A DNA stretch of 46,094 nt from Magnetococcales bacterium WMHbinv6 (GCA_002753135.1 PDZV01000033.1:1-46094), one strand, 5' to 3'. Counted from the first letter of the stretch, positions 25,300-34,599 are shown. Notes: generated by a model from the sequence alone, not told the origin. Made by a program: numbers and translations.

Positions 25300-27684
25300 A
25301 TGGCCAAGCAAGCAATTATTCTGGGTGCCGGCCCCACCGGTCTGGTTCTGGCCTGGAAGCTGCTCGAAAACGGCTGGCAGGTCGATCTCTACGACAAAAA
25401 CCCACGGGTCGGCGGCATGTGCCAAACCTGGCCCTGGGGTGAATTTCTCGTTGATGTGGGACCGCATATTTTTCATACCCCGGAGGCCACCCTGGCCGCT
25501 TTCTGGGAAAAAGAGTTTGGCGATCTGTTCGTCAAGGGGGAGTTTCGCTGCAAGAACGTGCAGGGAGAACAATTCGACCAGTTCTATGATTATCCCATCT
25601 CCTGGGAAGGGATCTCCCATTTTGCGCCAGAGATCAAAAAACGGATTATCGATGAGTTGGAACATCGCAATCCAGAAGAGAAAAAACGGGCCACCACCTA
25701 CCGGGAATACATGAATGCCGAGGTGGGCCCCACCCTGCGCGAGATGTTTTTTGAACGCTATCCGCAAAAAATATGGGGCATTGCCACCGACCAGATGAGC
25801 GCCATCTGGGCCCCGAAACGGATTGAATTCCGGCAAAAAATCACCCCCTTCTACCATCAGCAGTGGAACGCCGTCGGCAAATATGGCACCGGCTGCATTT
25901 TTGAACGGATTCGGGAAAAAATCGAACACTTAGGCGGTCGCTGCCATCTGCAACAGAGCGTGCAGGCCATTGAGGTGCAGGAAAATCGCCTGCAGTGCAT
26001 CCGTTTCGCCAACGGACAACTCCGGCAGATCGGCACCGAGGAGGTGGTGGTCTCCACCCTGCCGATCACCCTCACCGCTCAACTGCTCGGGCAGCAGAGT
26101 GCGTTGCGTTTTCGCGGCATCTGCTCCCTCTTTTTTGCCTACAACACCCCGACCATTTTGCCGGAGGGGTGCCACTGGCTCTATTATGATTCGCCACGCC
26201 TGCTTTTTAACCGCATCACCGAAGCCAAAAAAATGGCCCCGGCGGTCGCCCCCGCTGACAAAACGTTTCTGACCGCCGAAATCTGCTACGGCGATGACGA
26301 TCCGCTGCTGGCCACACCGCCCCAACAGCTGCTTGATCAGGTAGCCGCCCAGATTGAAATGACCGGTCTGGCCCCCCGCTCTCTGTTGCTGGACCAGGCG
26401 ATACACTGGGAGCCGCATGTCTACCCCTTGCAACAGCTCGGTTTTCAGGAAGAGCTGGCCCGCACCCGTGCCGCCATCAGCCGCGTGCGCAACCTTTTTT
26501 CCATCGGAGCCGGCGGGGATTTTTTTTACGCCGACGCCCAGGTGCTGTTTCACAAAGCGTTCGATCTGGCCGACACCCTCTGCCAGAAAGAGTCCTCGCT
26601 TGCCCAGGTGCTGCGCAAACCGCCCCGCGTCACCCTCAACAAAACGGTCACCCTGGGGCAAACGCGAATCGGCGATGAACAACGCGCCTACATCATCGCC
26701 GAAGCCGGGCTCAACCATAACGGCAGTCTGGCCATCGCCAAACAGCTGGTCGATCAGGCCAAAGAGGCCGGGTGCGACGCGGTCAAATTTCAGACCTATA
26801 CCCCGCACAGCCGCATTTCCGCCAAGGTCAAAAGCAGTCGCTACGCCGAACAGATTATCGGCCTGGAAGAGAACACCTTTGACATGTTCGCCCGTCTGGC
26901 CATGCCCTTCAGCGAACAGAAAGAGCTGTTCGACTACGCCCGGCAGGCGGGCATCGAAATTTTTTCCACCCCGTTCGATTTTGCCAGCGTCGATTTTCTC
27001 GAATCGCTCGGCGTGGCCCTCTATAAAATTGCCTCCATGGATCTGGTCAACCTGCCGCTGATCGACACCGTCGCCCGCACTGGCAAACCGATGATTCTCT
27101 CTACCGGCATGTCCACCCTTGGTCAGATTGAAGAGGCGGTGGAGACGGTGGCCAGTGCTGGCAACCCCAACCTGATTCTTTTGCACTGCAACTCCGCCTA
27201 TCCGTCCGCCCCCGGGGAGATGAATCTGCGTGTCATTCAGACGCTTAAAACGAGCTTTCAGATTCCGGTCGGCCTCTCCGACCACACCTTTGGCCTGATC
27301 ACCTCCCACACCGCCATCGTGCTGGGGGCCAACGTCATCGAACGCCATTTCACCCTGGACCGGATGTTGGAAGGGCCGGACCATATTCTCTCTTCTGAGC
27401 CATGGGAGATGAAAGAGCTGGTCAAAATCAGCCATTTGATCCCCTCCCTGCTCGGTTCGCCGGTCAAGCGCATTCAGCCCACCGAGTATGACACCATCAA
27501 CGCCCAGCGCAAATCGCTTTACGCCGCCCGCGACCTTGCCGTCGGCGAAACCTTGACCCGTGAGATGATCACCATCAAAGGTCCAGGCGGCGGTCTGTTG
27601 CCCCGCTACCTGGAGATAATCGTTGGCCGTACCGTGCGCCAGGCGGTCGAGGCCGACTATCCGATTACCTGGGAGAGCATCTGA
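25300..27684 (+). CDS. neuB: Fusion of FAD-dependent oxidoreductase and NeuB-type nonulosonate synthase
   Basis: A protein of 794 residues with two enzymes in one chain. Residues 1-440 are an FAD/NAD(P)-binding oxidoreductase of the amine-oxidase/UDP-galactopyranose-mutase type: 'GAGPTGLVLAWKL' (9-21), 'NPRVGGMCQTW', 'DVGPHIFHT', and near the end 'FSIGAGGDFFYADAQVL'. Residues 448-794 are a sialic-acid-type synthase, which joins phosphoenolpyruvate to an amino-hexose: 'AEAGLNHNGS' near 467, 'AVKFQTYTPHSR', 'STPFDFASV', 'STGMSTLGQIEEA', 'LHCNSAYPSAP', 'GLSDHTFGL' and a C-terminal SAF (antifreeze-like) domain with 'ARDLAVGETLT'. No in-frame Met lies in the junction, so the synthase cannot easily be made alone. 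The ATG at 25300 follows the preceding stop by one base. The oxidoreductase may act on the sugar or on the product; its substrate is unknown. Confidence 0.9.
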   Translation: MAKQAIILGAGPTGLVLAWKLLENGWQVDLYDKNPRVGGMCQTWPWGEFLVDVGPHIFHTPEATLAAFWEKEFGDLFVKGEFRCKNVQGEQFDQFYDYPISWEGISHFAPEIKKRIIDELEHRNPEEKKRATTYREYMNAEVGPTLREMFFERYPQKIWGIATDQMSAIWAPKRIEFRQKITPFYHQQWNAVGKYGTGCIFERIREKIEHLGGRCHLQQSVQAIEVQENRLQCIRFANGQLRQIGTEEVVVSTLPITLTAQLLGQQSALRFRGICSLFFAYNTPTILPEGCHWLYYDSPRLLFNRITEAKKMAPAVAPADKTFLTAEICYGDDDPLLATPPQQLLDQVAAQIEMTGLAPRSLLLDQAIHWEPHVYPLQQLGFQEELARTRAAISRVRNLFSIGAGGDFFYADAQVLFHKAFDLADTLCQKESSLAQVLRKPPRVTLNKTVTLGQTRIGDEQRAYIIAEAGLNHNGSLAIAKQLVDQAKEAGCDAVKFQTYTPHSRISAKVKSSRYAEQIIGLEENTFDMFARLAMPFSEQKELFDYARQAGIEIFSTPFDFASVDFLESLGVALYKIASMDLVNLPLIDTVARTGKPMILSTGMSTLGQIEEAVETVASAGNPNLILLHCNSAYPSAPGEMNLRVIQTLKTSFQIPVGLSDHTFGLITSHTAIVLGANVIERHFTLDRMLEGPDHILSSEPWEMKELVKISHLIPSLLGSPVKRIQPTEYDTINAQRKSLYAARDLAVGETLTREMITIKGPGGGLLPRYLEIIVGRTVRQAVEADYPITWESI

Positions 27685-27690
27685 GCCACC

Positions 27691-28386
27691 ATGAACCTTG
27701 TCACCGTCATACCCGCCCGGGGCGGCAGCAAAAGCATTCCGCTGAAAAATATCCGCCTGCTGCACGGGCGTCCCCTGATCGACTATTCGATCCGCTACTC
27801 GCTGGCCTGTTCGCTGGTGCAGCATACCGTTGTCTCCACCGACTGCGAACAAATTGCCGCCATCGCCCGCCACTCCGGGGCCGAGGTGCCCTTTTTGCGC
27901 CCAGCTGAACATGCCCAGGATTTGACCCCCGACTTTCCGGTTTTTCGCCACGCCCTGCTGGCCCTGGAAGAGTTCTATCAGGAAAAGATCGATCTGCTGC
28001 TGCTGTTGCGCCCCACCTCGCCGTTGCGCCCGCCTGGTTTGATCGAACGGGCCGTTGCCCTGCTGCAAGCCCATCCAGAGGCCAGCTCGGTGCGCAGCGT
28101 CGCCGTGGCCAAAGAGCATCCCTATCGGCAATGGCAGACCGATGGTCCCTATATGCGTGCGGCCGAAGAGAGGGTATTTGAACCCTATAACCTGCCGCGC
28201 CAGCTGTTGCCGCTGCGCTATTTTCAGACCGGCGATCTGGAGATGATGCGACGGCAGACGCTGCTGGATGGCTCCATCTCCGGCCCCCGCGTGTTGCCTC
28301 TGCGCATCGACCACGAAGAGATGGTCGATATTGACCACGAAAGCGACCTGCAGCGTGCCGAACGGAAAATCGATGCCCGCCGTTGA
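27691..28386 (+). CDS. neuA: CMP-nonulosonate (acylneuraminate-type) cytidylyltransferase
   Basis: A 231-residue enzyme that activates a sialic-type acid with CTP to give the CMP-sugar. The family nucleotide-binding motif 'IPARGGSKSIPLKN' is at residues 7-20, 'RPTSPLRPP' lies near 110, and 'DIDHESDLQRAE' near the C-terminus supplies metal-binding acidic residues. It starts six bases after the synthase fusion and overlaps the following reductase gene by 14 bases, so it most likely activates the product of that synthase. A second, clearly different cytidylyltransferase (PseF-type) is at 37200-37898. Whether the sugar is neuraminate, legionaminate or another isomer cannot be told. Confidence 0.9.
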   Translation: MNLVTVIPARGGSKSIPLKNIRLLHGRPLIDYSIRYSLACSLVQHTVVSTDCEQIAAIARHSGAEVPFLRPAEHAQDLTPDFPVFRHALLALEEFYQEKIDLLLLLRPTSPLRPPGLIERAVALLQAHPEASSVRSVAVAKEHPYRQWQTDGPYMRAAEERVFEPYNLPRQLLPLRYFQTGDLEMMRRQTLLDGSISGPRVLPLRIDHEEMVDIDHESDLQRAERKIDARR

Positions 28387-29287
28387 TGCCGCCTCTGCCC
28401 GGGACCGTTTTTGTCTGGGCACCGTCAAGCTGGGGCTGCCCGACTACGGTTTTTCCTCACCCTCTTCCGCCGGGGCTGTTGATCCTCTGGCCTTTTTGCA
28501 GCAGGTGGCACAGTTGGGCATTCGCCGTCTGGACACCTCGCCCCGCTACGGCAACAGCGAAAGCGTGCTGGGAAGCTATCTGGCACAGCTTCCCGCCGGG
28601 GAACCCATCCCGTGGATCAGCAGCAAAATTGACCAGTTAAGCCCTGACAACCCGGACACACCGGCGATAATGCTCGCCAGCGTGCAGCAATCGCTGCAAC
28701 GCCTGCAGCGGTCACAGTTGGATCTTTGCTACCTGCACCAGAATGAGCTGGCCATCATCAGCGACCGTTACGTACAGGCGGGTATTCGCCAGTTGCAGGA
28801 GCGGCAGTGGATCAAGGCGGTCGGCGTCTCTCTCTACAGCCATGAGGAGTGCCGCTATGCCAGCGCCTGTGGGGTATATGATGTGATTCAGATCCCGGTC
28901 AGTGTCTTTGACCTGGGCTTTTATCACCATTTTGTCGCCGCCAACAACAGCCCGGTCCGTTTTGCCGCCCGATCTCTGCTGTTGCAGGGTATTCTGGCCA
29001 ACCGTCAGGAGATCAGCCGCCGCATCCGTCAGGGGGCAGAGATTCTTGCCTATCTGCAACAACTGGATCAACTGGCGGCCCGCTGGCAGATGAGCAGCAC
29101 CGAGATGGCCATTCGTTTTGCCTTCTCTTTGCCGCACATCGATCATCTGCTGATCGGCAGCCTGTCGGTGGCCAATCTGCGGGCCATGCTGGGCTGGATT
29201 GCCCACCCCCTGCCCGACGACTGTATGGAAGCCATCCAGCTTCTGGCCAGCCCGGCGAAAATCTGGAGCAATCCGAGAAATTGGTGA
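28373..29287 (+). CDS. Aldo/keto reductase
   Basis: A 304-residue oxidoreductase with the aldo/keto reductase barrel. The catalytic tetrad can be placed: Asp54 and Tyr59 in 'LDTSPRYGNSE', Lys85 in 'ISSKI' and His122 in 'LCYLHQNE'. The C-terminal 'DHLLIGSLSVANL' matches the NADPH-binding end of the family. ATG 28373 lies inside the end of the neuA-type gene and is preceded by GGA, so translation is probably coupled. In this setting it may reduce a keto group on the nonulosonate or its precursor; that role is inference. About 190 AT-rich bases follow before the next promoter. Confidence 0.88.
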   Translation: MPAVDAASARDRFCLGTVKLGLPDYGFSSPSSAGAVDPLAFLQQVAQLGIRRLDTSPRYGNSESVLGSYLAQLPAGEPIPWISSKIDQLSPDNPDTPAIMLASVQQSLQRLQRSQLDLCYLHQNELAIISDRYVQAGIRQLQERQWIKAVGVSLYSHEECRYASACGVYDVIQIPVSVFDLGFYHHFVAANNSPVRFAARSLLLQGILANRQEISRRIRQGAEILAYLQQLDQLAARWQMSSTEMAIRFAFSLPHIDHLLIGSLSVANLRAMLGWIAHPLPDDCMEAIQLLASPAKIWSNPRNW

Positions 29288-29381
29288 TGGTTGGTAAAAC
29301 AAAACATGATTTCTACGTGACATTTAATTTTTCAGCAATGAAAACAATGCTTTACCTGCAAACAATCCGTGGAAATAATCA

Positions 29382-29410
29382 TTGACAACCATGCTGTGCT
29401 GCCCTATCGT
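29382..29410 (+). promoter_or_regulatory. Sigma-70-like promoter for the two small unknown genes
   Basis: A perfect -35 TTGACA at 29382-29387, a 17-base spacer and TATCGT (4 of 6) at 29405-29410, in a locally AT-rich stretch. The ATG at 29482 is about 65 bases downstream with CAGGAG seven bases before it. Confidence 0.6.
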
Positions 29411-29481
29411 TAACCTCACGGTGTACGCTTTTCTACCCTGGCAGGGTGGTGCCGCTCGTGTGACAGAACAGGAGATTTTCG

Positions 29482-29697
29482 ATGAACGACAGCGAATACG
29501 AACACAAAATGCGTACCATCTGGCCTGCGGCGTTGCATGATCAGATCACTCTTGTCGTCAATAAACAATCCTCCGGTGCAGCGCACATTACCACCAACTG
29601 TGGTGAGCATCTGCCACCCCCTTCCGACTATAGCACGGTTGTTGCAGCGGGTGAGGCCATTTTCGGTCGCACACTCCCTGCGCAACAGGCAACCTGA
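29482..29697 (+). CDS. Small hypothetical protein, 71 residues
   Basis: No family recognised. The product ('MNDSEYEHKMRTIW' at its start) is hydrophilic, has no signal peptide or membrane helix and has one Cys. It is supported as a real gene by a good ribosome-binding site (CAGGAG, seven bases before the ATG), a TTGACA promoter upstream, and a stop codon that overlaps the next start as TGATG, so the two genes are translationally coupled. The pair could be a two-component unit such as toxin-antitoxin or protein-partner, but nothing in the sequence shows this. Confidence 0.6.
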   Translation: MNDSEYEHKMRTIWPAALHDQITLVVNKQSSGAAHITTNCGEHLPPPSDYSTVVAAGEAIFGRTLPAQQAT

Positions 29698-30275
29698 TGT
29701 CCGTTTTGGATCATCTACAGTTTCGATTCAAAGCGAAATTGCAAGAAGAGCTGCAGCAGAGCAGGGCCAAAGCGTACTCTGTAGAGATCAATGGCTATGC
29801 TTGCCATTCTCTGCGCTATTTGGCAAACAGCTTTCCCGAAATCGGACTCAACCCGTTCAAAGAGAGCCAACCACCTGCCGAACAGGCTGCTGACGAAAAA
29901 ATTTATTTAAATTTATTTCTTCTGCAGGAGGCCATCGAAGCCGCCTACCTGGATTTATACTATCCAAACGAATTTCACGATTCGGAGGATGGCGGTTTTT
30001 CTGCGGCCCGTCATGCGGCGGTGGTGATAGCGTGGTTGAACCGGTACAAACCATTGCAAGTCAAGCAAGGTGTCAACGAAACTTGGGCCGTCTTCATCAA
30101 TTCGCTATTTGCCCTGCATGTCGGTTTATCCCTTCTGTTGCGTATCCGTGCCATGGGGGGACAAGCCTGCGAGTTGATCGATGAAAGCAAACGTTTCAAT
30201 GAGTTGATCTATGTGTTGCATTGGCGCAGCCCGGATTACAAACAGTTGACCACCCTGATGCAGTGGATCTGCTGA
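29697..30275 (+). CDS. Hypothetical alpha-helical protein, 192 residues
   Basis: No family recognised. The protein appears mostly helical: 'LQFRFKAKLQEELQQSRAKA' at the start, 'LNLFLLQEAIEAAYLDLYY' in the middle, 'AVFINSLFALHVGLSLLLRI' later. The last segment is hydrophobic but contains polar residues, so a membrane helix is uncertain. It overlaps the preceding small gene by one base. Its neighbours are sugar-biosynthesis genes, but its own sequence gives no link to them. Base composition is lower in GC than the surrounding genes, which fits a separate origin. Confidence 0.65.
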   Translation: MSVLDHLQFRFKAKLQEELQQSRAKAYSVEINGYACHSLRYLANSFPEIGLNPFKESQPPAEQAADEKIYLNLFLLQEAIEAAYLDLYYPNEFHDSEDGGFSAARHAAVVIAWLNRYKPLQVKQGVNETWAVFINSLFALHVGLSLLLRIRAMGGQACELIDESKRFNELIYVLHWRSPDYKQLTTLMQWIC

Positions 30276-30410
30276 TACCGAGTCGCCAGCGCAAGGAGAT
30301 AACGAGAAAGTGCAGACGGCACGGCACAGAGCCAACAACGCAGCCAATGCCGTTATCCGTTCGGCTGCGCTTTGCCGACGACCACCCAATCATCTGTTAC
30401 AACAGGCCCC

Positions 30411-30443
30411 AGCAACGCCACGGCGGGCCATAGCAACGCCACG
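30411..30443 (+). repeat. 12-base direct repeat with 21-base period upstream of pseB
   Basis: AGCAACGCCACG occurs at 30411-30422 and again at 30432-30443. The 21-base period is two helical turns, so both copies face the same side of DNA, as in paired activator or repressor sites. The distance to the pseB -35 box is about 115 bases. A regulatory role is inference; a chance repeat is possible. Confidence 0.3.
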
Positions 30444-30537
30444 ACACCGGAGTCACCGGCAGCCATCGCTTAAGGTTGCCGCAATGCGGGTACATGCCGG
30501 TATAGTTTCCCTGATTTGACAATGATTTCAACCATTA

Positions 30538-30555
30538 CTGCTGCGGGCGCAGCAG
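30538..30555. promoter_or_regulatory. Dyad just upstream of the pseB -35 box
   Basis: CTGCTGC and GCAGCAG form a perfect 7-bp inverted repeat around GGGC, ending four bases before the -35 box at 30560. It has no T-run, so it is more like an operator than a terminator. Confidence 0.35.
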
Positions 30556-30559
30556 AAAA

Positions 30560-30588
30560 TTGACAAAATGGCAATACATTGATAAAAT
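30560..30588 (+). promoter_or_regulatory. Strong sigma-70-like promoter of pseB
   Basis: TTGACA (6 of 6) at 30560-30565, a 17-base spacer and TAAAAT (5 of 6) at 30583-30588. Transcription would start near 30595, about 40 bases before the pseB ATG. This is the best promoter match in the window. Confidence 0.75.
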
Positions 30589-30590
30589 GA

Positions 30591-31637
<1,047 letters not shown>

Positions 31638-31643
31638 AGCAGC

Positions 31644-33137
31644 CTACCCACTTTTTCCCTGCCACAATTGCCCGATCCGTGCCGCCTGCGCCAGGCTTGC
31701 GCCAGGCGGTGTGGCGGACAGGCGCTGCTGCAACGGAGGATCGACCAGCAGAGCCAGCTTGACCAACGGCCCGGCCAGCGTGCCATTCTGCTGATCAACC
31801 ACCGTCTGCAGCCAGGTGAGCAGCTGCGGCAAGGCAATGTGGCTGCGGAAGGTGGCCAACGGTTCGGCGGGCAACGCGGCAAGCAAACCCGGCAGACTCT
31901 GCATCCCCCTGGCCACCTGCTCCGGCTGATTAAAAAGCAGCCCGCCCAGAGCCAGGGCAAAGGCGATGGCCACATGTTCCACTCCCTGATTGCGCAGCAA
32001 CACCGCAAGAATATAGGCGGCACGCAAACGGGATTCGGCCAGCAGCTGTACCGTGGCCGCAATGCGTTCCGTTACCGGATCTGTCGCTTGCTGCAGATGG
32101 CGCAACAAGCCATCAATATCGTTGGCCGTATCCAGCCGCCGGATGCAATCAAGCAGCGACTCCTCGGCCAGCAACTGCTCGACAGGCCAGTTAAAAATCT
32201 CTGCCAGGGCACGAAATGAAACGCGATTATCATAACCGGTCTCCTGCCGCGCCCACGGCACACAAGGCTCTGCCTGTTCCGGTGCCACGTAGAGCCAGGG
32301 CCATTTGGCGCGCAAGACATCGTGTTGCAAATTGGCGTGGGCAAAGGCAATCCGTTGTCGCCGCTGCGGATCCTTCCACTCCGGCTCGTTGCGGAACAGC
32401 TCTGGATGAAAATAGTCCAACGGCCCGGACAAAGAGACTTTCACCCCGCACAAGCCGGCATAGACCACATGCGAACCGATGCCATTGCTGGTCATATATT
32501 CAAAACTGTCAAAGATGCGCCGCATGCGAATCAGCGCATTCAAATCCATCAGACCGGCACCCAACACGTAGTCAAAACCGTATTTTTCGATGTTTTCTAT
32601 CCACATGTTGTTGACAACACAGGAGAGGTTGACACAGAACACCACCCGGCTGAAACGATGGGCAATGGAACGAATATATTCCAGATACTCCCGCTCATCC
32701 GAGCGGGCATCCATGCCGATCAACACATGGGTGGGCATCACCAGCAAAGAGCCGGGGATGCGGATAGACTCCGGATTGGGATCGACATAGACAAAAGGGA
32801 GCCCCACCGCCCGGGTATCGGGATAACCATTGGCCTGCAACAGCGCCTCATACTCTTTGACCGCCACCAGATAGGGACGGCGCTGTTGGGCCGTGATGGT
32901 AAACTGCAGCTCATCTTTGCCACGCACCCCCATATGGTGATCGCGGGCCAACTGGTCGGGATAGACTATTTTTTCCGGTCGCCAGCCATGAATCCAGCTC
33001 AAATGGGATAACGGCGGCAGCTTTTTCAAACCCAGTTTGTCGGCCACCAACTGGGCCGCCCCGTAATAGTTCATCTCGTACACCGGGTCAGGATTTTTCC
33101 GAAATACCGGTAGGCCCAACTGTTGTGAAATTTCCAT
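31644..33137 (-). CDS. Unrecognised 497-residue glycosylation-locus protein (paralogue 2)
   Basis: A paralogue of the protein at 23805-25298, with exactly the same length when ATG 33137 is used. That start also aligns 'MEISQQLGLPVF' with 'MDIGAELGLPEF'; the frame is open to a GTG at 33152. Shared blocks include 'WIHGWRPEKI', 'IRIPGSLLVMPTHVLIGMD', 'YGFDYVLGAGLMDLNALI', 'FEYMTSNGIGSH' and 'YAGLCGVKVSLSGPLD'. The C-terminal module (360-470: 'SRLRAAYILAVLL', 'FALALGGLLF') is shared too. The family is unknown to me; a sugar-transfer role is suggested only by neighbours and by a GT-B-like flavour of the 'SNGIGSH...GVKVSLSGP' region. It is transcribed against pseB, six bases apart, and lies alone on its strand. 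Confidence 0.85.
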   Translation of the reverse strand: MEISQQLGLPVFRKNPDPVYEMNYYGAAQLVADKLGLKKLPPLSHLSWIHGWRPEKIVYPDQLARDHHMGVRGKDELQFTITAQQRRPYLVAVKEYEALLQANGYPDTRAVGLPFVYVDPNPESIRIPGSLLVMPTHVLIGMDARSDEREYLEYIRSIAHRFSRVVFCVNLSCVVNNMWIENIEKYGFDYVLGAGLMDLNALIRMRRIFDSFEYMTSNGIGSHVVYAGLCGVKVSLSGPLDYFHPELFRNEPEWKDPQRRQRIAFAHANLQHDVLRAKWPWLYVAPEQAEPCVPWARQETGYDNRVSFRALAEIFNWPVEQLLAEESLLDCIRRLDTANDIDGLLRHLQQATDPVTERIAATVQLLAESRLRAAYILAVLLRNQGVEHVAIAFALALGGLLFNQPEQVARGMQSLPGLLAALPAEPLATFRSHIALPQLLTWLQTVVDQQNGTLAGPLVKLALLVDPPLQQRLSATPPGASLAQAARIGQLWQGKSG

Positions 33138-33338
33138 TCCCTGCCTCAACACACACCTTGTTCTTCAGTCATCCCCAACCACTCACCATATGCCCTCTGC
33201 ATCCGACCCCTTGGGCGTGTCCCTGGGGCGGGCAGCAGATCGCCTGGCATGATACCGTCAATACACGCCGCGAAAAAGGGTTGCCAAGCCATGCTGCCAG
33301 AGCAGGCCGCGCCAGTAATCGGTGTTGCAAGTTTCTTG

Positions 33339-33368
33339 TTGACATTGCACCGGATCGGGCGTGATACT
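33339..33368 (+). promoter_or_regulatory. Possible promoter reading into the hairpin array
   Basis: TTGACA at 33339-33344, an 18-base spacer and GATACT (4 of 6) at 33363-33368. It would transcribe the structured region at 33443-33776. The remaining part of the intergenic region, 33138-33338, shows nothing else that I can support. Confidence 0.35.
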
Positions 33369-33442
33369 TACTCTTTTTGTAACTATTCAGCTTTTCTGGG
33401 TCGCTGCATTTGCAATGAACTGAAGCCAAAGTTCTGGTGGGT

Positions 33443-33776
33443 GCAGGGAGGATCATCCTCCCTGCCGGCGTGCAGAGGCAGAGCCTCTGCTTCGGTGCAA
33501 GCGCACCACAATCTGTGCCCCGCAGGGGCACGCTTTGGGAGGGCGGAGCCCGACTTTTAACCTTGCAGGCTTCTGGATGCTCTCGGACAAAACCCATCGG
33601 GAAAATGTTCGTGTTGGCGCATAAAAGCGCGCCAACACGAACATCTTGCGTCAACGGGCGCGCTGCGCAGATTTGCTGCGCAAATCTGCTTACTGTGAAA
33701 AGCGCGCCAAAGGCAACAGATTAAAGGCAAATTCCCAGGGTTCCACCCTGGACCCGCCAGGGAGCCAGCTCCCTGG
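33443..33776. repeat. Array of eight or more GC-rich hairpins (dispersed-repeat-like element)
   Basis: The 708-base gap between two island genes holds a chain of perfect palindromes: 33443-33465 (9-bp stem), 33472-33490 (8 bp), 33494-33507 (5 bp), 33515-33531 (7 bp), 33605-33644 (16 bp, 8-base loop), 33667-33689 (10 bp), 33735-33751 (7 bp) and 33757-33776 (8-9 bp). The stems differ from each other, so this is not a CRISPR or a simple tandem repeat. The whole is like a compound extragenic palindromic element of the kind scattered through some proteobacterial genomes. Open frames across it on both strands are by-products. It could be a structured RNA, a transcript-protecting element or a transposable remnant; sequence alone does not decide. 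Confidence 0.65.
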
Positions 33777-33784
33777 ACCCGCAA

Positions 33785-33813
33785 TTGTTTTGGGTGCTGA
33801 AAATAGTTATCTT
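33785..33813 (+). promoter_or_regulatory. Possible promoter of the methylase gene
   Basis: TTGTTT at 33785-33790, a 17-base spacer and TATCTT at 33808-33813, in an AT-rich stretch just after the hairpin array. The ATG at 33846 is 33 bases downstream. The match is moderate. Confidence 0.35.
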
Positions 33814-33845
33814 TTTTATCTTAAATCAACGGGCTTAACAGAGAG

Positions 33846-34490
33846 ATGTCTGATCAGCAAGCAGTCGACTACAAAACGGAACAGGAACATTTTTGGGCAG
33901 GCCATTTTGGTGATGAATATACCGAGCGCAATCATCCCCAGGAAGGACAGCTGCTGACCAGCAAAACCGCCGTCTTTACCCGTATCGCGCGGGCCGCCGG
34001 GTGCCGTTGGTCGACCATTCTGGAGTTGGGGGCCAACCGAGGGCTGAACCTGCATGCCTTGCGCCGCATTCTGCCCGAGGCGCAACTCTCTGCCGTGGAG
34101 ATCAACCCCACTGCCGTCAGCTATCTGCGCGAAGTGACCCAGGATGTTCATATCGGTTCCATCCTGGAATTTGTCCCGCAAAAACAGTATGAGCTGGTCT
34201 TCACCATGGGCGTGTTGATCCATATTCATCCACAATCTCTGCCCCAGGTCTATGAAAAACTGGCCCACTCTTCCGCCAACTTTGTCTGTGTCTGCGAATA
34301 TTATAACCCCTCCCCGGTCGAGGTAACCTATCGTGGCCACAGCGGCAAACTGTTCAAGCGGGATTTTGCCGGCGAGTTCATGGCGCAGTTTCCGGAATTT
34401 CACCTGGTGGATTATGGCTTTGTTTATCACAAAGATCCGGTATTTCCACTGGATGACTTTACCTGGTTCTTGATGCAACGGCAGCCATAA
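33846..34490 (+). CDS. Pseudaminic acid biosynthesis-associated methylase
   Basis: A 214-residue SAM-dependent methyltransferase. The N-terminal 'EQEHFWAGHFGDEYTERN' (12-29) is the signature of the methylase family that accompanies pseudaminic acid genes. The SAM-binding motif 'ILELGANRGLN' lies at 58-68, and 'AVEINPTA' forms the acidic motif after strand two. It probably methylates the nonulosonate or its N-acyl group, which would make a variant sugar; the exact position is not known. It stands alone after the hairpin array, about 110 bases before the RmlD-like gene, but on the same strand as the rest of the second biosynthetic cluster. Confidence 0.85.
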   Translation: MSDQQAVDYKTEQEHFWAGHFGDEYTERNHPQEGQLLTSKTAVFTRIARAAGCRWSTILELGANRGLNLHALRRILPEAQLSAVEINPTAVSYLREVTQDVHIGSILEFVPQKQYELVFTMGVLIHIHPQSLPQVYEKLAHSSANFVCVCEYYNPSPVEVTYRGHSGKLFKRDFAGEFMAQFPEFHLVDYGFVYHKDPVFPLDDFTWFLMQRQP

Positions 34491-34599
34491 ACCCTGCAGA
34501 CCGGTTGGCAAGCAGGCAGCCGCCTTGCAAGGCCAGGCGTATCCATAACCGGTCAGCAGCGACAGACTCAATGGCAAAACAGGTCACCTTGGCATAGAT

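Noticed and set aside
25930-28428. An 832-residue minus-strand open frame opposite the FAD-NeuB fusion and neuA-type gene
   Set aside because: Antisense shadow of well-recognised genes; no motif, no ribosome-binding site.
33169-33724. Short open frames on both strands through the hairpin array
   Set aside because: Their content is dictated by palindromes; no ribosome-binding site and no recognisable domain.
33443-33776. Possible CRISPR array
   Set aside because: The stems are all different in sequence and spacing, there are no identical repeats with unique spacers, and no cas genes are present.
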